NCBI GenBank assembly: GCA_019426215.1
Contig: CM033391.1
Location: 15,240,708 to 15,304,707 of the forward strand
Reading direction: 5' to 3'
Length of the DNA: 64,000 nucleotides
Origin: Buddleja alternifolia
Lineage: Eukaryota > Streptophyta > Magnoliopsida > Lamiales > Scrophulariaceae
This document shows, piece after piece, positions 47,034 through 58,689 of the stretch. A model generated the notes under the pieces. That model did not search any database. It was not told the origin of the DNA and saw nothing but the letters and a program-made list of their open reading frames with translations. The first letter of the stretch is position 1. Each line of letters begins with the position of its first letter. Both the position numbers and the translations under genes were made by a program.

Positions 47034-49955
47034 TTAACGTCTTAGTTTAACTTTGTATCTTCTGAGCATTTCAATTATAATCACTTCAGTCAGCTGATCT
47101 TCTAAACTCATCATCGCTGCATGATCTTCATTAATTACAAGTCTGTTATCTTCCTGTTGTCTCTTCTTGAAAGCAACAAACTGCTTCTTCCACTTAATTA
47201 GATCAATACCAATATGCCTTAGACAAATCCTAAATGCTCTGTTAAATTCAGTCAACTGCTTCTCCTCAGCTATAAGCCTTGAATCAGTAGGCTCTGGGAT
47301 GGGCGCTCGTTCAATAGGAATGTCAAATTGTTCTAGGTAAGCTTGTGAGGGCACTGGCAGATCGGCATAAACTGCTATTGGAGGAAACCCAGAAGTCCTA
47401 CTAGGTACTTCAGTAGTAGCAACCCAAGATGGGTATCTAGATTTTTTGTTCAGCGGAGGAGGAAGAAGTAGTATTTCTTGACGCTTCGGCGGCTGGAGAG
47501 GATCCTTAGTTCTTGAACTAGACGATTTCCTCTTCACCTCTTTACTCTTTTCTTCCCCCTTATTGCCATCATCAGTCTTCAAAATGTGTTATGTTAGTAG
47601 GCTGACTTGAGTAGCAATCTGAGCCATTGAAGCCTCTAAAGTGTCAATGCGTTGGTCAAAGTGTTCTTTCATGGCCAGTTGATTTGCCCTTGTAGCGCCA
47701 TTCATTTCTTGAAATTTCTTAAGGCAATCAACAACTGCCGCTTGAGCTGCACTGCACATATGAGCAACTTGGGCGCTCATGTTTTGAGAATCAATCTTGG
47801 CCAAATCAATTTTGATCCAATGGAGGGCTTTAGCATTCTGAGTGGCATGATCACTGGCTTCCTCCAGAACTGATTTCAACATTGGCTTAAAAGTTTAACT
47901 CACATCTGAAGGAACTTCTTGAGTAGCCGGTCGCTTAAACTTGGATGTGTACATGAGTAAGTCAAGTAAGACTTGATGTCCTGGATCAAAGGCAGTGCCA
48001 CGTGCTTTAATCGGTAACTCAGCAACATCTGGAACATCTGGTTCGAAAGCGTCAAGATTGATCTCTGGTGGAGACGCTTGAACTTGTTCCTCAGCAGACG
48101 ATGGAATACTTGCTACTTCTGATACAAGCTCTGGTTCAGACTCTTCAAGTAATTCCACAGGTACTTCTACAAGCGCTGACTCCTCTTGACGAAAGTCAGT
48201 GAATTGGAAATTTAACCTGGCTAAGGGGATATTAGCACAGAAGTCTGATGCACTAGCAAGTAATTCACAGATTCTTCTATGTGTAAGGCAAGTTCCTTGA
48301 ATAAATGTGCGAAGTGGACTATCACTGGCCCTGACATACATTGGACCCATGATGTCCAGCACATGATTTGAAAAAATCCTTGATTGCGGTTTGGGGACCA
48401 AAAATAACATATCTGAACAGTAGTGCAAGGAAAATCCAATGATTCTATCCTTTGGAAGACATTTAAATTTGTGAGCTGCAGGCACATACATGCTGTAGTA
48501 CTCTTCCAAATAGGGATAAACCGCTGGAGCTATGCCCTGATTCCGTTCTAGCAAGGAAAGAACATACGCATAGTGTTCGCTTACTTCCTGTCTGATAGTT
48601 GGTAGGAGTGGATAACCATAGAAGTTGCAAATCCTTGAGTCGTTGGGCTTGTCCATGTTTTCTGTGAAGATCTTGTCAAAGTGAGAAACGGGAGCCATGA
48701 TTTTCACCATCAACCTAGAGTTGTCATCACAGTGGCTGGGAGTTGTTGATAAATCTGATACTGGAAAACTTCCACTGCTAGACGCTTGGCTATTGAAGTT
48801 AAAAGGAGTAACTGCAAGCCTATGAAGCGCATGATGCAGAAACCTCTCTATTGGTTGGCGAACCCTTGGCAATTTAGCAATTGGTCCCACTCGCTGGCGA
48901 CGCTTCTCCATGAAATACTTAGCAAACTAACGCTTCTTCTCATGCATGCCTATTCCAATCAAGTGTGAAGCGTTGACCAAATCTTGAAAAGTATACCTAT
49001 TGCCCATGTATGCTTCAACCCAATTCACTTCATTCATGCAGTAATCGGTACCTACATTGACTATAGCCCGAATACCTTCATAGTGAATATCTCTGATGGA
49101 TTCAAAGCGGTATCTGTCTGTTTGATAGCTAGCATTCCAAACGCTCTGGAAGTAGTCATTCGCTTCTTCTTGAATCAAATCTGTCAAAGATGCTTGACGC
49201 TCACCGACATGAACACCTTTATTTTTCCAAAGGTGAAGTGGATTAGCTATTTTTATTTGCATCACTGTGCACCACTTCTGGAAATTAAGAGTATTTGTCT
49301 CTATTTAAGAGTTCTTCTATTGGATTTAGAAACTCAACAGTTATACGATCATAGACTATGATATTGAAATTTCTTGGAGCAAGGCCAGTCGGTTTGCTAT
49401 GCCCCATATCTAGGAAATATACTAAGTCCAGGTCGGCTGGAGGAGTTCTTCCATCTGTTCTATTTTCATGGATAAGAATGGAACCAGGAATCGGACCAGT
49501 AGGTTTACCATCTTTAATGGCCTGGTAATAAGCTCGCTCCACATCTTTCAAATCCGAGTTGAATAGCATCTCATAGATATATTTGTCATGCTCTATCAAC
49601 ATGGCAACCTCATTCTAAACAACTATGTATCTTTCTTCATTGTAGCTTGCTGGAATAAAGTCTTCTTCAGCGGCTGATGGCATGTAGTTAATGGAATGAT
49701 CAATCGTCTTGCGTGGATCCAACTTGAAAAAATGCTTTGGTCTTGTAACGTCCTCAGCGACGCTCTGACCTTCTGAGCATGCCTCAGTTGTGACCCCTGA
49801 ACAAAGTAGTGGTTCGACCCCTTCCGATGTAGGTTCCTTGGCATCCAGTGCAACGCTTGTTGCAATATCTTTGGCAATGGCCATCACTTCTTCTAAATCA
49901 ACATCCAGAAGGACGTCGATTGGTGCTTCAGCAGCAGCTGGAACAATAGCTGTAG
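47034..49955 (-). pseudogene. long ORF of unknown function in LTR element
   Basis: Nearly continuous coding over about 960 codons. One frame covers 49955-49285 with one stop near 49612; after a frame change near 49270 a single frame covers 49265-47034 with stops at about 48925, 47893 and 47587. Parts seen: an acidic Ala/Val-rich start, a globular central region (SLHYCSDMLFLVPKPQSRIF, LDIMGPMYVRASDSPLRTF), a coiled-coil stretch at 47882-47589 (MAQIATQVSLL end) and a basic, Pro-rich tail. I see no zinc knuckle or catalytic motif. It could be a divergent GAG or a captured gene of the 'putative plant transposon protein' sort. I do not recognise it. Confidence 0.55.
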
Positions 49956-50652
49956 CAATTTGGCTTGTAATACGATGGTTGTTTTTAGCTTGTTGTTGAA
50001 GTCCTATTTATAGGAAATCTTGGAAGAAGTGTCTGTTTGACACATGCACAGGCGCGTGTCTCTCACTTCCGCTAGTGAACCACTTTTGTCCTTTTTTCCT
50101 GAAAATCTGCTGCACAAAAGTTGGTGCTGCAGTCTTTGAAAAGTTGACAGTCCAATAGGGTGGCTTCTCCGTACTTCCTGGAGTGCTTATCACATATAAT
50201 GCTCTTATCAGCATTTAATGCATTTGAATTAAATGCCCATTGGCAATTAATGAACTGAGAATATTTGCATTAAACTTCTTCTAGACTTAGAAATAAATTC
50301 AGGTGAAATCTTGTCTTTAATAGACGCTCATTCAATCTGAATCACTTCTGTCTTAAATCAATCGCTTGATATAGCTTAACGCTTGGACGCTTGGAATCTT
50401 CATTCTTCATTCAGACTTCAGACGCTTGAGTCTTCAAACTTAACTACTGATAATCTCACTTAAAATTTATCAGACGCTTAGTCGAAGACTACTTAGCCTA
50501 ACAGACTAAAATGAAAATAAATAAAGCCTATTACAAATCTAACGCTCAAAGCTTATACATGATTTCTAATAAAATCGAACTTACATATTTTGGGGTCTAA
50601 CATAGAATCCTAATTGTCATCATCAAAACATCTAACAAGAAATTTCCTAACA
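49956..50652 (-). repeat. truncated 5' LTR
   Basis: Matches 46092-46794 with about 7% difference. A TATA box (CCTATTTATAGG, 50003-50014) is retained. About 790 bp of the LTR are missing, so the unknown ORF begins only some 50 bases past the TATA box. Confidence 0.8.
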
Positions 50653-50657
50653 AGGAT

Positions 50658-51082
50658 CATAAACCTTGGGGAAGAAGAGGAACAGGTATGGAATTTTGTG
50701 TTAATGGTCATCTCATTAAAGTTGAATGACTAAATCAATTTTCTATATCCAATCTCTGGTGATATAAATTATGGCTGATTATAATCATTAGATTTTGCAC
50801 CATAATTGGGGATGTAGATTGTTCTACTACCATCCTCCTTTATATCACGCTATGGACCCCTATTTTAGTAGAGGTTTTCACCAAGTTATTTTTTTGAAAA
50901 AAATTAGAACCAAACAATACTATGTTTTAAAAAGTATCTCTTTTTGGAGACATGAGATGTCCTCATCTGATTTCAAGACTAGATCAATTGATTATCAAAT
51001 GTGGGTAAATCTATATTTAAACTGCTGTTTAAAAAATGAGCTAGAAATGCTACATGAAGCAACCTCAAAATTGGCAACTTAA
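50658..51082 (+). pseudogene. pararetrovirus segment between MP and protease
   Basis: It continues the viral sequence after the LTR insertion. It codes broken pieces with aromatic and basic residues (50795-51082, e.g. SFWRHEMSSSDFKTRSIDYQ) and a stop near 50728. It is probably the C-terminal part of the movement-protein ORF or a linker. No family motif is recognised. Confidence 0.45.
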
Positions 51083-51116
51083 ATGACTAACCCATTTTCA
51101 ATATACATATATTATC

Positions 51117-51143
51117 AATATATATATATATATATATATATAT
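51117..51143. repeat. (TA)n microsatellite inside viral ORF
   Basis: A TA run just upstream of the protease-like coding, translated as alternating Tyr/Ile. It is likely a post-integration expansion. Confidence 0.85.
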
Positions 51144-51149
51144 CTGTCG

Positions 51150-51583
51150 GTATGTCATATGAACAATATAAGTCAGAATACTTTCCAGCTTATATTGATT
51201 CTGAATCAGGGATTTGTACAACAAAAGCCGGTGTTTTCCTTCGCAATGCTATGGAATCTTTACCTATTATTGCAGGAAGGGGTTTTTCTCCAAAAATTCA
51301 AATACTTAATAAAGGTATTCATGCAGCACAGATCATGATTGGCGGTGCATTTAGTACACCTCGATTTAAGGTAAAAATGCCACCAATCTACTTTCATGAT
51401 ACAGGAGCAGATATTTTATTGGGTAATAATTTTATCCAAACTTTTGCAAAATATGTGCAAGATAACTACAAGAACTTGCTCACCTTTACTACTAATTGTG
51501 GTAGTGAGATACATGTTTTGCAGCGAGAAAAGGCCTTTAGTCGCATCATTCCTATTAATCTTAGTAGCAAACGTGGTGATTAA
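51150..51583 (+). pseudogene. pararetroviral aspartic protease
   Basis: A retropepsin-like domain. The catalytic loop reads YIDSESGIC near 51195, where relatives have D-S/T-G, so the Gly of the triad appears replaced by Glu. A later conserved hydrophobic-Gly block reads HDTGADILLGNNF (near 51395-51435). It would process the polyprotein. It runs on toward RT with a TAA at 51581-51583. The altered catalytic triad alone would probably inactivate it. Confidence 0.65.
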
Positions 51584-53307
51584 GATGAAAAAATTAACTC
51601 ATCCTAAAATGCAGGATGAACAGAAATTTGGTAAAGCTCTTTTGTCTTTCAGACAATAGGGATATTGTGAAGTTACTAAAGAAGGAACTAAAACTCTTGA
51701 TGAAAGAGGAATTAACCTTCTTAAAATTACTTTACAAGAAAAGAAGTGCTTCTTTGATATGGATGAAGAAAGTAAGTTGTCTCTCGAACATATCAAAAGA
51801 TTAATCCAAAGGAATTTCAATTAAAATCCTTTAGCATGGTGGGATAGAAACAAGATCGAAGCTACTCTGAAAGTGAAAGAACAAAGTAAGTACGAGTATG
51901 TTCGATATAAACCAATCCACATGAATATGGTGGATAAGAAAGATATGGAAGAAATAATTAAAGAGCATATTAATCTTAAACTCATTGAACTTGGAGTCTC
52001 TTCTTACAGTAGCCCTGGGTTTTTGGTAAGAAACCATGGTGAAGTAAAAAGAGGAAAAACCCGATTAGTAATCAACTATCAAGATATTAATAAAATACTA
52101 GAATTTGATGTTTACTATATCTCGAGTAGAGAACACTTGATTGATTGTGTTAAAAATGCTAAAGTGTTTTCTAAGTTCGATTGTAAATCTGGATTTTATC
52201 ATATTAAAATGGAAAATGAGTCTAGAAAATATACCGCATTCTCCACTCCACAAGGATAGTATACCTGGAATGTACTTCCAATGGGTCTTGCAAATGCACC
52301 TCAGATATACCAAAGGAAAATGGATAATCTATTTAAAGATTATTTTGAATTTATGTTTGTCCATGTAGACGACATCCTAATTACATCAAAAAATATGAAT
52401 GAACATATTAAACATCTTGAGAGATTTTCTGATGTATGCTTTAAAGAAGGATTAGTGTTATCTGAAAAGAAAGCAATAATTGGAGTTAATAGGATAGAAT
52501 TTCTTGGTATCCTTATTGACGAAACAAGTATTGAACTTCCAGAACATATTGTGGAAAAAATCCACAATTTTCCTGATATCCTAAAAGATAAGAAAAAGCT
52601 ACAATGTTTTTTGGGAGTTGTTAACTTTGCAGGTATCTTCATCAAAGACCTTGCAAGTTACAGGAAAGATTTTAGGCCACTTTTAAAAGAAACCGAAAGT
52701 TCAAAATGGAAGTGGGAAGAAATTCGCACTCAAAAGGTTCGATTTATTAACTTTGCAGGTATCTTCATCAAAGACCTTGCAAGATACAGGAAATATTTTC
52801 GGCCACTTTTAAAAGAAACCGAAAGTTCAAAATGGAAGTGGGAAGAAATTCACACTCAAAGGGTTCGTGAGTTGAAACAAGTTTGTAATAACTTGCCTAA
52901 ACTCGCAATACTACAAGATAGTGATAATTTGGTCGTCTACACAGATGCTAATGATTATAGGTGGGCTCATGAAAAAGACAACTACAAGTGAAGAACTTTG
53001 TAAATATACAGGAGGATTGTTCACTGAACAAGAAGCCAAACTTTGGCATATAAATGAGAAAGAATTCTATGCCGTCTGGAAGGCATTTAAAAAATGACCT
53101 CTATTTTTATTAGCCAAAGAATTCACTTTAAAAGTTGATAATACGAATTTCAAAGCCTTTTTAAAAAATAAACTTGAATCAAATATTGAAAATGCACGTA
53201 TTATTAGATGGCTTGCTGAATGTCAATATTATTGTTTTGACATCATTATTGTGAAATCTCATGAGAATGTTCTTGCAGATTTCCTAACAAGAGATGAAAG
53301 CATCTAA
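51584..53307 (+). pseudogene. pararetroviral reverse transcriptase-RNase H
   Basis: RT blocks in order: TRLVINYQDINK (52055 on), FSKFDCKSGFYHIK, VLPMGLANAP, catalytic HVDDILI (near 52370; relatives have Tyr in place of His), then LSEKKAIIGVNRIEFLG. RNase H follows: VVYTDAND (52934 on), NEKEFYAVW, VDNTNF and LADFLTR near 53280. Lesions: frame breaks before 51873, TAG for an expected Gln codon at 52257-52259, an in-frame 126-bp tandem duplication (52621-52872), a shift near 52970 and a stop at 53096. There is no integrase, as expected for a pararetrovirus. It is non-functional as it stands. Confidence 0.85.
52621..52872 (+). repeat. 126-bp tandem duplication in RT/RNase H linker
   Basis: TTAACTTTGCAGGTATCTTC starts at 52621 and again at 52747. 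The copies are about 95% identical and the unit is 42 codons, so the frame is kept. Confidence 0.9.
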
Positions 53308-53836
53308 AGCAAATTACATCCTCACAAGATACAGGTATCTCAGGGAAAACCTGGAGGACCTTGATAAAAATTTTGGACAGCTATTAGTTAATGATGAGGC
53401 AGCTAGCCATGTACAACGAGTTGATTTGGAAACAGTCCAGAACACAATCCGTGGAACTATGTATGCTATAACTTTGTTATGGGATACCTTACAAGAACCA
53501 GTTCGAAAAGCATCATCCTCAGTGATGACTTGAGAACTAAGAGAGCAGGACTCGAAACTTGCGTTTAGAGAACGAGGCTCTATACCTGGAGTGGCAGATT
53601 CAAATACTGCTTGCACAAGTCCTTTACCATACTCTGGTAAAAAAGGAAACAATTGAACAATTGGAAGTGCAAACTTCTATTGCTTCAAGTCAACCCAGCA
53701 CCTCTGGGGTTAAAGAGGGAAAGATTAGCCTTAGGCCATAGACAGGCACTTCTAAGGTTAATACTAATGAGATTGATTTACCATGGCAGGTATACCAGCG
53801 ATCGTGGAAGAAACTGATCTCAAGAAAGGGGATAAA
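53294..53836 (+). pseudogene. pararetroviral downstream ORF, 5' part
   Basis: The ATG at 53294 overlaps the RNase H stop by 14 bases in another frame, a typical caulimovirid ORF junction. The start is helical (YRYLRENLEDLDKNFG), then come a TGA at 53531, a frame change and a TAG at 53739-53741. The ORF is cut at 53836 by the solo LTR and continues at 57839. Total length without the insert is about 430 codons, the size of inclusion-body/transactivator-like proteins of the family. The function is inferred from position only. Confidence 0.55.
53832..53836. repeat. target duplication ATAAA (left)
   Basis: ATAAA flanks the solo LTR here and at 57834-57838. Counting it once keeps the viral frame open across the junction. 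Confidence 0.9.
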
Positions 53837-54436
53837 TGTCACGCCCCCAAATTTGGTCATAAAAGACCCAACTTGAATACATAAGTCTATCGTAGCTGTA
53901 GTTCTAATTCAAAACATGGACCCAATTTTTATCAATGTATCTTAGGGTCCTAGTCCTGAAACTATCAACCGCATCATGAAGTAACTTAATATCTTAGACT
54001 AAAACTATCAATTTTTTTTACCTCTTGGATTGTCTATGTCTATTCCTGTTATCCTCCAAGCTAGTCTCACTGCTCAACTCACCTACAGCTGGAAGGAAGG
54101 AATGAAACAAAATACGTAAGCAAAGGCTTAGTGAGTGCCAGTGTTTGTGTGCAAGTTGCTTAAAATAGTTTTTAGACCCAAATGATAAATTAGTGAGGGA
54201 AAAACAATAATAGTTTTTCTTTTGTTGATTTTCAAAGGATCATTGAAATCCTAAATAAGAAAAGCAATTTGTGATCATAGTAACAATTAAGCAATAGCTA
54301 GTATGAGACAAAGGTCTTAGTATATGCACGATGAGGTTTTGTCAAATATCATTGAAAACATGCTTGGAAAAAATTACGTTCATGATAAAGCTGGAACAAT
54401 TGGTGGCATGATATTTAAGTTTCAAAACATGCATTT

Positions 54437-54790
54437 TAAAAGGCATGTAGTTCAATGCAAGTATCACGTACAAGACATGTTTAAGTAACATGTACACGTC
54501 ACGCTTAAGCAGTAGGGGGCCATGTTAGAAATACCATCGCGTCCGATGATTTACCCATAGCACTTTAGGTCCCGCTGCTTCTTCCTTATCACCCCTGAAC
54601 ACGCGGCTTAAAAGCCATCACCTTATACCTCCCCACGCAGGCTCGCGATGCCCGATTTGGTCATATCCGGAGTATGCCACACGATAAATGACCCATGCAC
54701 CCTTAGAGCACTCCGTCCTAGGTGCATGGATCTGGACGTGAATAGAGGGAACTGTTTAAGACCGCAAGCCCATGCTTGACCGGCCGATCC
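54437..54790 (+). repeat. segment duplicated within solo LTR (copy 1)
   Basis: Roughly 350 bases starting AGGCATGTAGTTCAATGCAA, repeated at about 56878-57230 with a few percent difference. Confidence 0.85.
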
Positions 54791-56877
54791 CTGCCCTATC
54801 CATCGCCCGACCTTGGGCCCAACACAACCACGTCAGATGCAACACGTCACAAGAACACCATCACGACAAATGATCACGAAACAAGACCAATGATGGAGTA
54901 ATTTCACAAAAATCATAAAACCGATGTTTATTTCGAAATCATTCTTGTATAAATTATGCATCTGAAATAAGGATGATGCAATGAAGCATTTTAGCTCATG
55001 ATGAAATATTTAATCGAACAAATAGTTTTTCAGAATTTCCTTAAAAGAATGTTTTCCTCGAATTCATTTTCACAAAACATGCCTGAAAAATTACTTTTGC
55101 AAGATACGTGTTTGAAACATTCATGCAGGTAATAGTTGGTGCCCAAGAATTGGTGAATGTAAAATGAGTTCTGAATTTGATTCGAAAGTGTTGAAACCCA
55201 TTTTCATGTCAAGTATTCAAAGCATGTTGAAAGTACATATATATATATAACGTATTCCTTCCAGTTTTGAAAGACATATAACTATAATTTTGAGAGGCAA
55301 CTCATCTCGTCCAATCGAATACCAAGCTTAAGTCGAGAACTCGAGTGATGCTCCACCTATCTCGTACGTGCAATTCCTATTCCAAGTAACTGCACTCATC
55401 TATATGATCATAATATCAACTCGATTGATAATAACCAAATACGATAAGGTTAATATCGAATAATCAATAGTCAAGGAAATATATCTTACCCAACGCTTAT
55501 TCATCTAGCATATACCATAAAATTTCTGTCACACTTTACTTCTAAGCCACGAACACAAAGGCAAGAGATAACGACACTGTGCGCATCCGTCGTCCTCATC
55601 GTTACCATTCTTTGTCCATCCATTTACCATTATACCAACATGAAACTCATATCCACAGATTCATAACAATATCATCTTTATCACCATATAAGTTTCATCT
55701 CAATTCCACTAGAGAAAAGCGTGAATCGGGCCTTTAAGGTTGATCTCCCAAAACTGCCAATATCACGCACATCTTGCCATCTTGTAGACAACTCCAATTT
55801 CCAAACCCATTTCAGCCTCGAATTTGTCAAATCCTCTGCCTATAGATATCTACACTCACATGGCTTTCCAATGGTAGTCTTTCATGTGCAATCGGACATG
55901 GGTAATTCCATTTTTGGTCAAAACAAAGTGGGTGGCCGTTTCTGGAAATCGAAACAGGGCACTGGTGGTGATCTTGAGGTACTGTTTCTTGACTGTCTAT
56001 AAACTGAATTTCAGAGAAACTTAGCTTTACAAGCATCTAGACTCAATAAGATTTCTATTGGTGGTATTGCATGTACAATCAAAATAGGGTAATGATGTTT
56101 TATGGGCAACACAATCGAATGAACACTTCTGAAATTGGAGGCTTGTTACTGGCAATGATATTTCCATGGTGATTTCTGGACATTTAACCAAGAGTTCTTC
56201 AACAAAATACTCAAGTAAACTTATCTACTCTTAACAAGGATTCTACAGGTGGTCTTGGATAAGTAATTGAACCATCATAAGCAACATTTCAGGGGAAAAC
56301 AAAATGGGAGACAGATTCTGGGCTGAAAATGATGCAGTGCCAGTGATTATTTGATTGACAATTCTTGCTTATTTCCTTAACCAAAACCAGAAAAACTCAC
56401 CAGTGACATCATCTAGACGAAAATAGCTTTCCAATGGTGGGATTGCATGCATGATCAAACAACCGGAACCATGGTCTCTGACTACAAGAACATGAGGTGA
56501 AGTTTCAGGTATTGCAAATACAGCACCTGTAGTAGTGATTCGGTGGTGGTTTATGGAACTTTAAAGAGTCAATTTGCAAAATATGACTTTATATATTTCT
56601 TCCTCGTCCTCTTAGGATTAATTTGAGCTAAAGAAGTCTGAATTCGGAGGTCATTTGCTACCTCAAAGCTTGAGAAGAACAAAACTGACAGGGCTGGGAT
56701 TTCTACACGGGAATTGCTGAATTTCTTTACTCAACTTCTTGTCTTTTGAGAGAACTAAAGAGCTGTTCTTTTGAGGGGAATTTCCAGAATGAAGGTGATG
56801 AAGGGAGTGTATAAATAGCTGAATGCTCTTTGCCTAACTACAAGGAATGGTTGAATGCTCTTTACCTAACATTTTAA

Positions 56878-57230
56878 AAGGCATGTAGTTCAATGCAAGT
56901 ATCACGTACAAGACATGTTTAAGTAACATGTACACGTCACGCTTAAGCAGTAGGGGACCATGTTAGAAATACCATCGGGTCCGATGATTTACCCATAGCA
57001 CTTTGGGTCCCGCTACTTCTTCCTTATCACCCCTGAACACGCGGCTTAAGAGCCATCACCTTATACCTCCCCACGCAGGCTTGCGATGCCCGATTTGGTC
57101 ATATCCGGAGTATGCCACACGATAAATGACCCATGCACCCTCAGAGCACTCCATCCTAGGTGCATGGATCTGGACGTGAATAGCGGGAACTGTTTAAGAC
57201 CGCAAGCCCATGCTTGACCGGCCGAACCCT
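56878..57230 (+). repeat. segment duplicated within solo LTR (copy 2)
   Basis: A copy of 54437-54790 inserted next to the LTR TATA region. It is bounded by a duplicated stretch with TGAAGGTGATGAAGGGAGTG and the TATA box (56792-56870 and 57236-57320). The promoter region is therefore present twice. Confidence 0.85.
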
Positions 57231-57404
57231 GCAATGAAGGTGATGAAGGGAGTGTATAAATAGCTGAATGCTCTTTGCCTAACTACAAGGAATGGTTGAA
57301 TGCTCTTTACCTAACTACAATGTGGCACGTTTGAAAGCAAGCATGCTGGAATTTTATTAGTTTGCCACCTATTGGTCTCCTTCTCATTATTTGTGCATGG
57401 GAGG

Positions 57405-57437
<33 letters not shown>

Positions 57438-57438
57438 G
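57405..57438. repeat. (TA)n microsatellite
   Basis: A TA run with one interruption inside the solo LTR. Confidence 0.85.
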
Positions 57439-57838
57439 GTATGCGTGTGTTTACATGTGTTTATATTTATATATGTAGATATGGATATGTTAAAATATTC
57501 ACAACATATAATGATGAAGGTGAAATTATACATAAAATGATATGATGCATCAACTATTCAACAAAGATGTGTAAAAGCTGCTAGCCTATTTAACATATAG
57601 TTCGAGCGTAAGATTCGTTATATGGCGAAAGAGTAAAATATTGTGTGGAGCTCGAAACATAAAAATGGAAGAAATTACAAAAATTTAATTAACGGTAATT
57701 ATAATTCTTACCTTCGTCTCTACGGAATAAGGAGCTGAGAATAGAGAGTGTTACAACTCCCATGTATTGATATCTGCTTGAGCGTTCGAATAATATGAAA
57801 GGGACCACAAGGCTCGAAAATAGGGGTATCACAATAAA

Positions 57839-58584
57839 TCCGAGCAGGACCCTGATTGAAACAACAGGGAGATATCCTAGAGTGTGGATGCTCGAAGGGT
57901 CAAACCCAGAAGAGATTCGAGAATGGTATGATTTGGGGGCACTTGCCTCAATCCATACTATGTCGCCAAGTTTTCTGGAAATCTCCAAACTTCTGGAATG
58001 AATTAGTGCAGCTGTGTTTGATTCATGGCAAAATAATCTACACCTTAACAGGTGAGATATTGTAGAGCTAAAGTTTATTTCGGCAGCTCCAAAAATAGTT
58101 GAAAAAAGGGTCTCATCCAGCTTTCCATTTTATCAAGTTACAGAGACCAGACATGGCGGTCTATAACCAAGTAAAGGTCGTTAAGGAAGAAGCGCCTTTG
58201 GTAATCTCTATAAGCGAAGATGAGATTTCTACTAGAAGGGCTTGGGGATTTTGGGTCTGTCTGAACGAGATGGACAAAGTAAAATATCCATTTAAAATTT
58301 CTTCAAATAAAATAAATGGATCCTTTCTACTTAATTCTATGACAGGAAAGACTACGGAGTTTGCAGAAAAATTGTTCGAACAGAAACGGACTCTCATCTG
58401 GAAGAATAATCTACCTGTAGCCGAGAATACAAGAAAGAAAGCATGCAATATGATCCATGTGATCAATGGCATAATCATGTATTCCTCAGTTGTGAAACAC
58501 AAGAAAAACCCTTGTTCGGTACAAGAATCAAGGTTACAAAGAAGAAACCCGAACAGGATAAGGGTAAAAGACCAGCATACCTGA
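57839..58584 (+). pseudogene. pararetroviral downstream ORF, 3' part
   Basis: Continues the ORF of 53294-53836. A first piece ends in TGA at 57999-58001; after a frame change a longer piece (58099-58584) is open, with ISEDEISTRRAWGFWVCLNE and a basic C-terminus (RRNPNRIRVKDQHT). The position after RT/RNase H and before the viral promoter, with a basic tail, fits the last ORF of a caulimovirid. No domain motif is recognised. Confidence 0.5.
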
Positions 58585-58689
58585 GGGATTTTCACAAACC
58601 TCGGTAAAATACTCGAGATGTAGTAAAAAAACAAAAATGAGTCTAAGATAAGCTCAATTAGTTTACAACTTTAAACAAAAATGTAATAA

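Larger units (their letters stand above)
45304..50652 (-). mobile_element. non-autonomous LTR element with unrecognised long ORF
   Basis: 5349 bp, flanked by AGGAT. The left LTR is complete (1491 bp). The right one retains only about 697 bp and lacks the part that would carry the LTR end and primer site. A polypurine tract beside the left LTR and the strand of the TATA boxes show minus orientation. The interior codes a single long, decayed ORF without RT, integrase, protease or RNase H motifs. LTR copies differ by roughly 7% by eye. It must have been mobilised by another element. Confidence 0.8.
53837..57833 (+). mobile_element. 4.0-kb solo LTR
   Basis: Begins TGTCACGCCCCCAAATTTGG, ends TAGGGGTATCACA and is flanked by ATAAA. 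There is no second copy and no internal coding region, so it is a solo LTR left by recombination. Its length and the TGTCACGCCCC start suggest a Ty3/gypsy element with long LTRs; the lineage is not assigned. A TATA box (GTATAAATAG near 56809-56818) indicates plus orientation. Two internal duplications enlarge it. No ORF of note. Confidence 0.8.
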
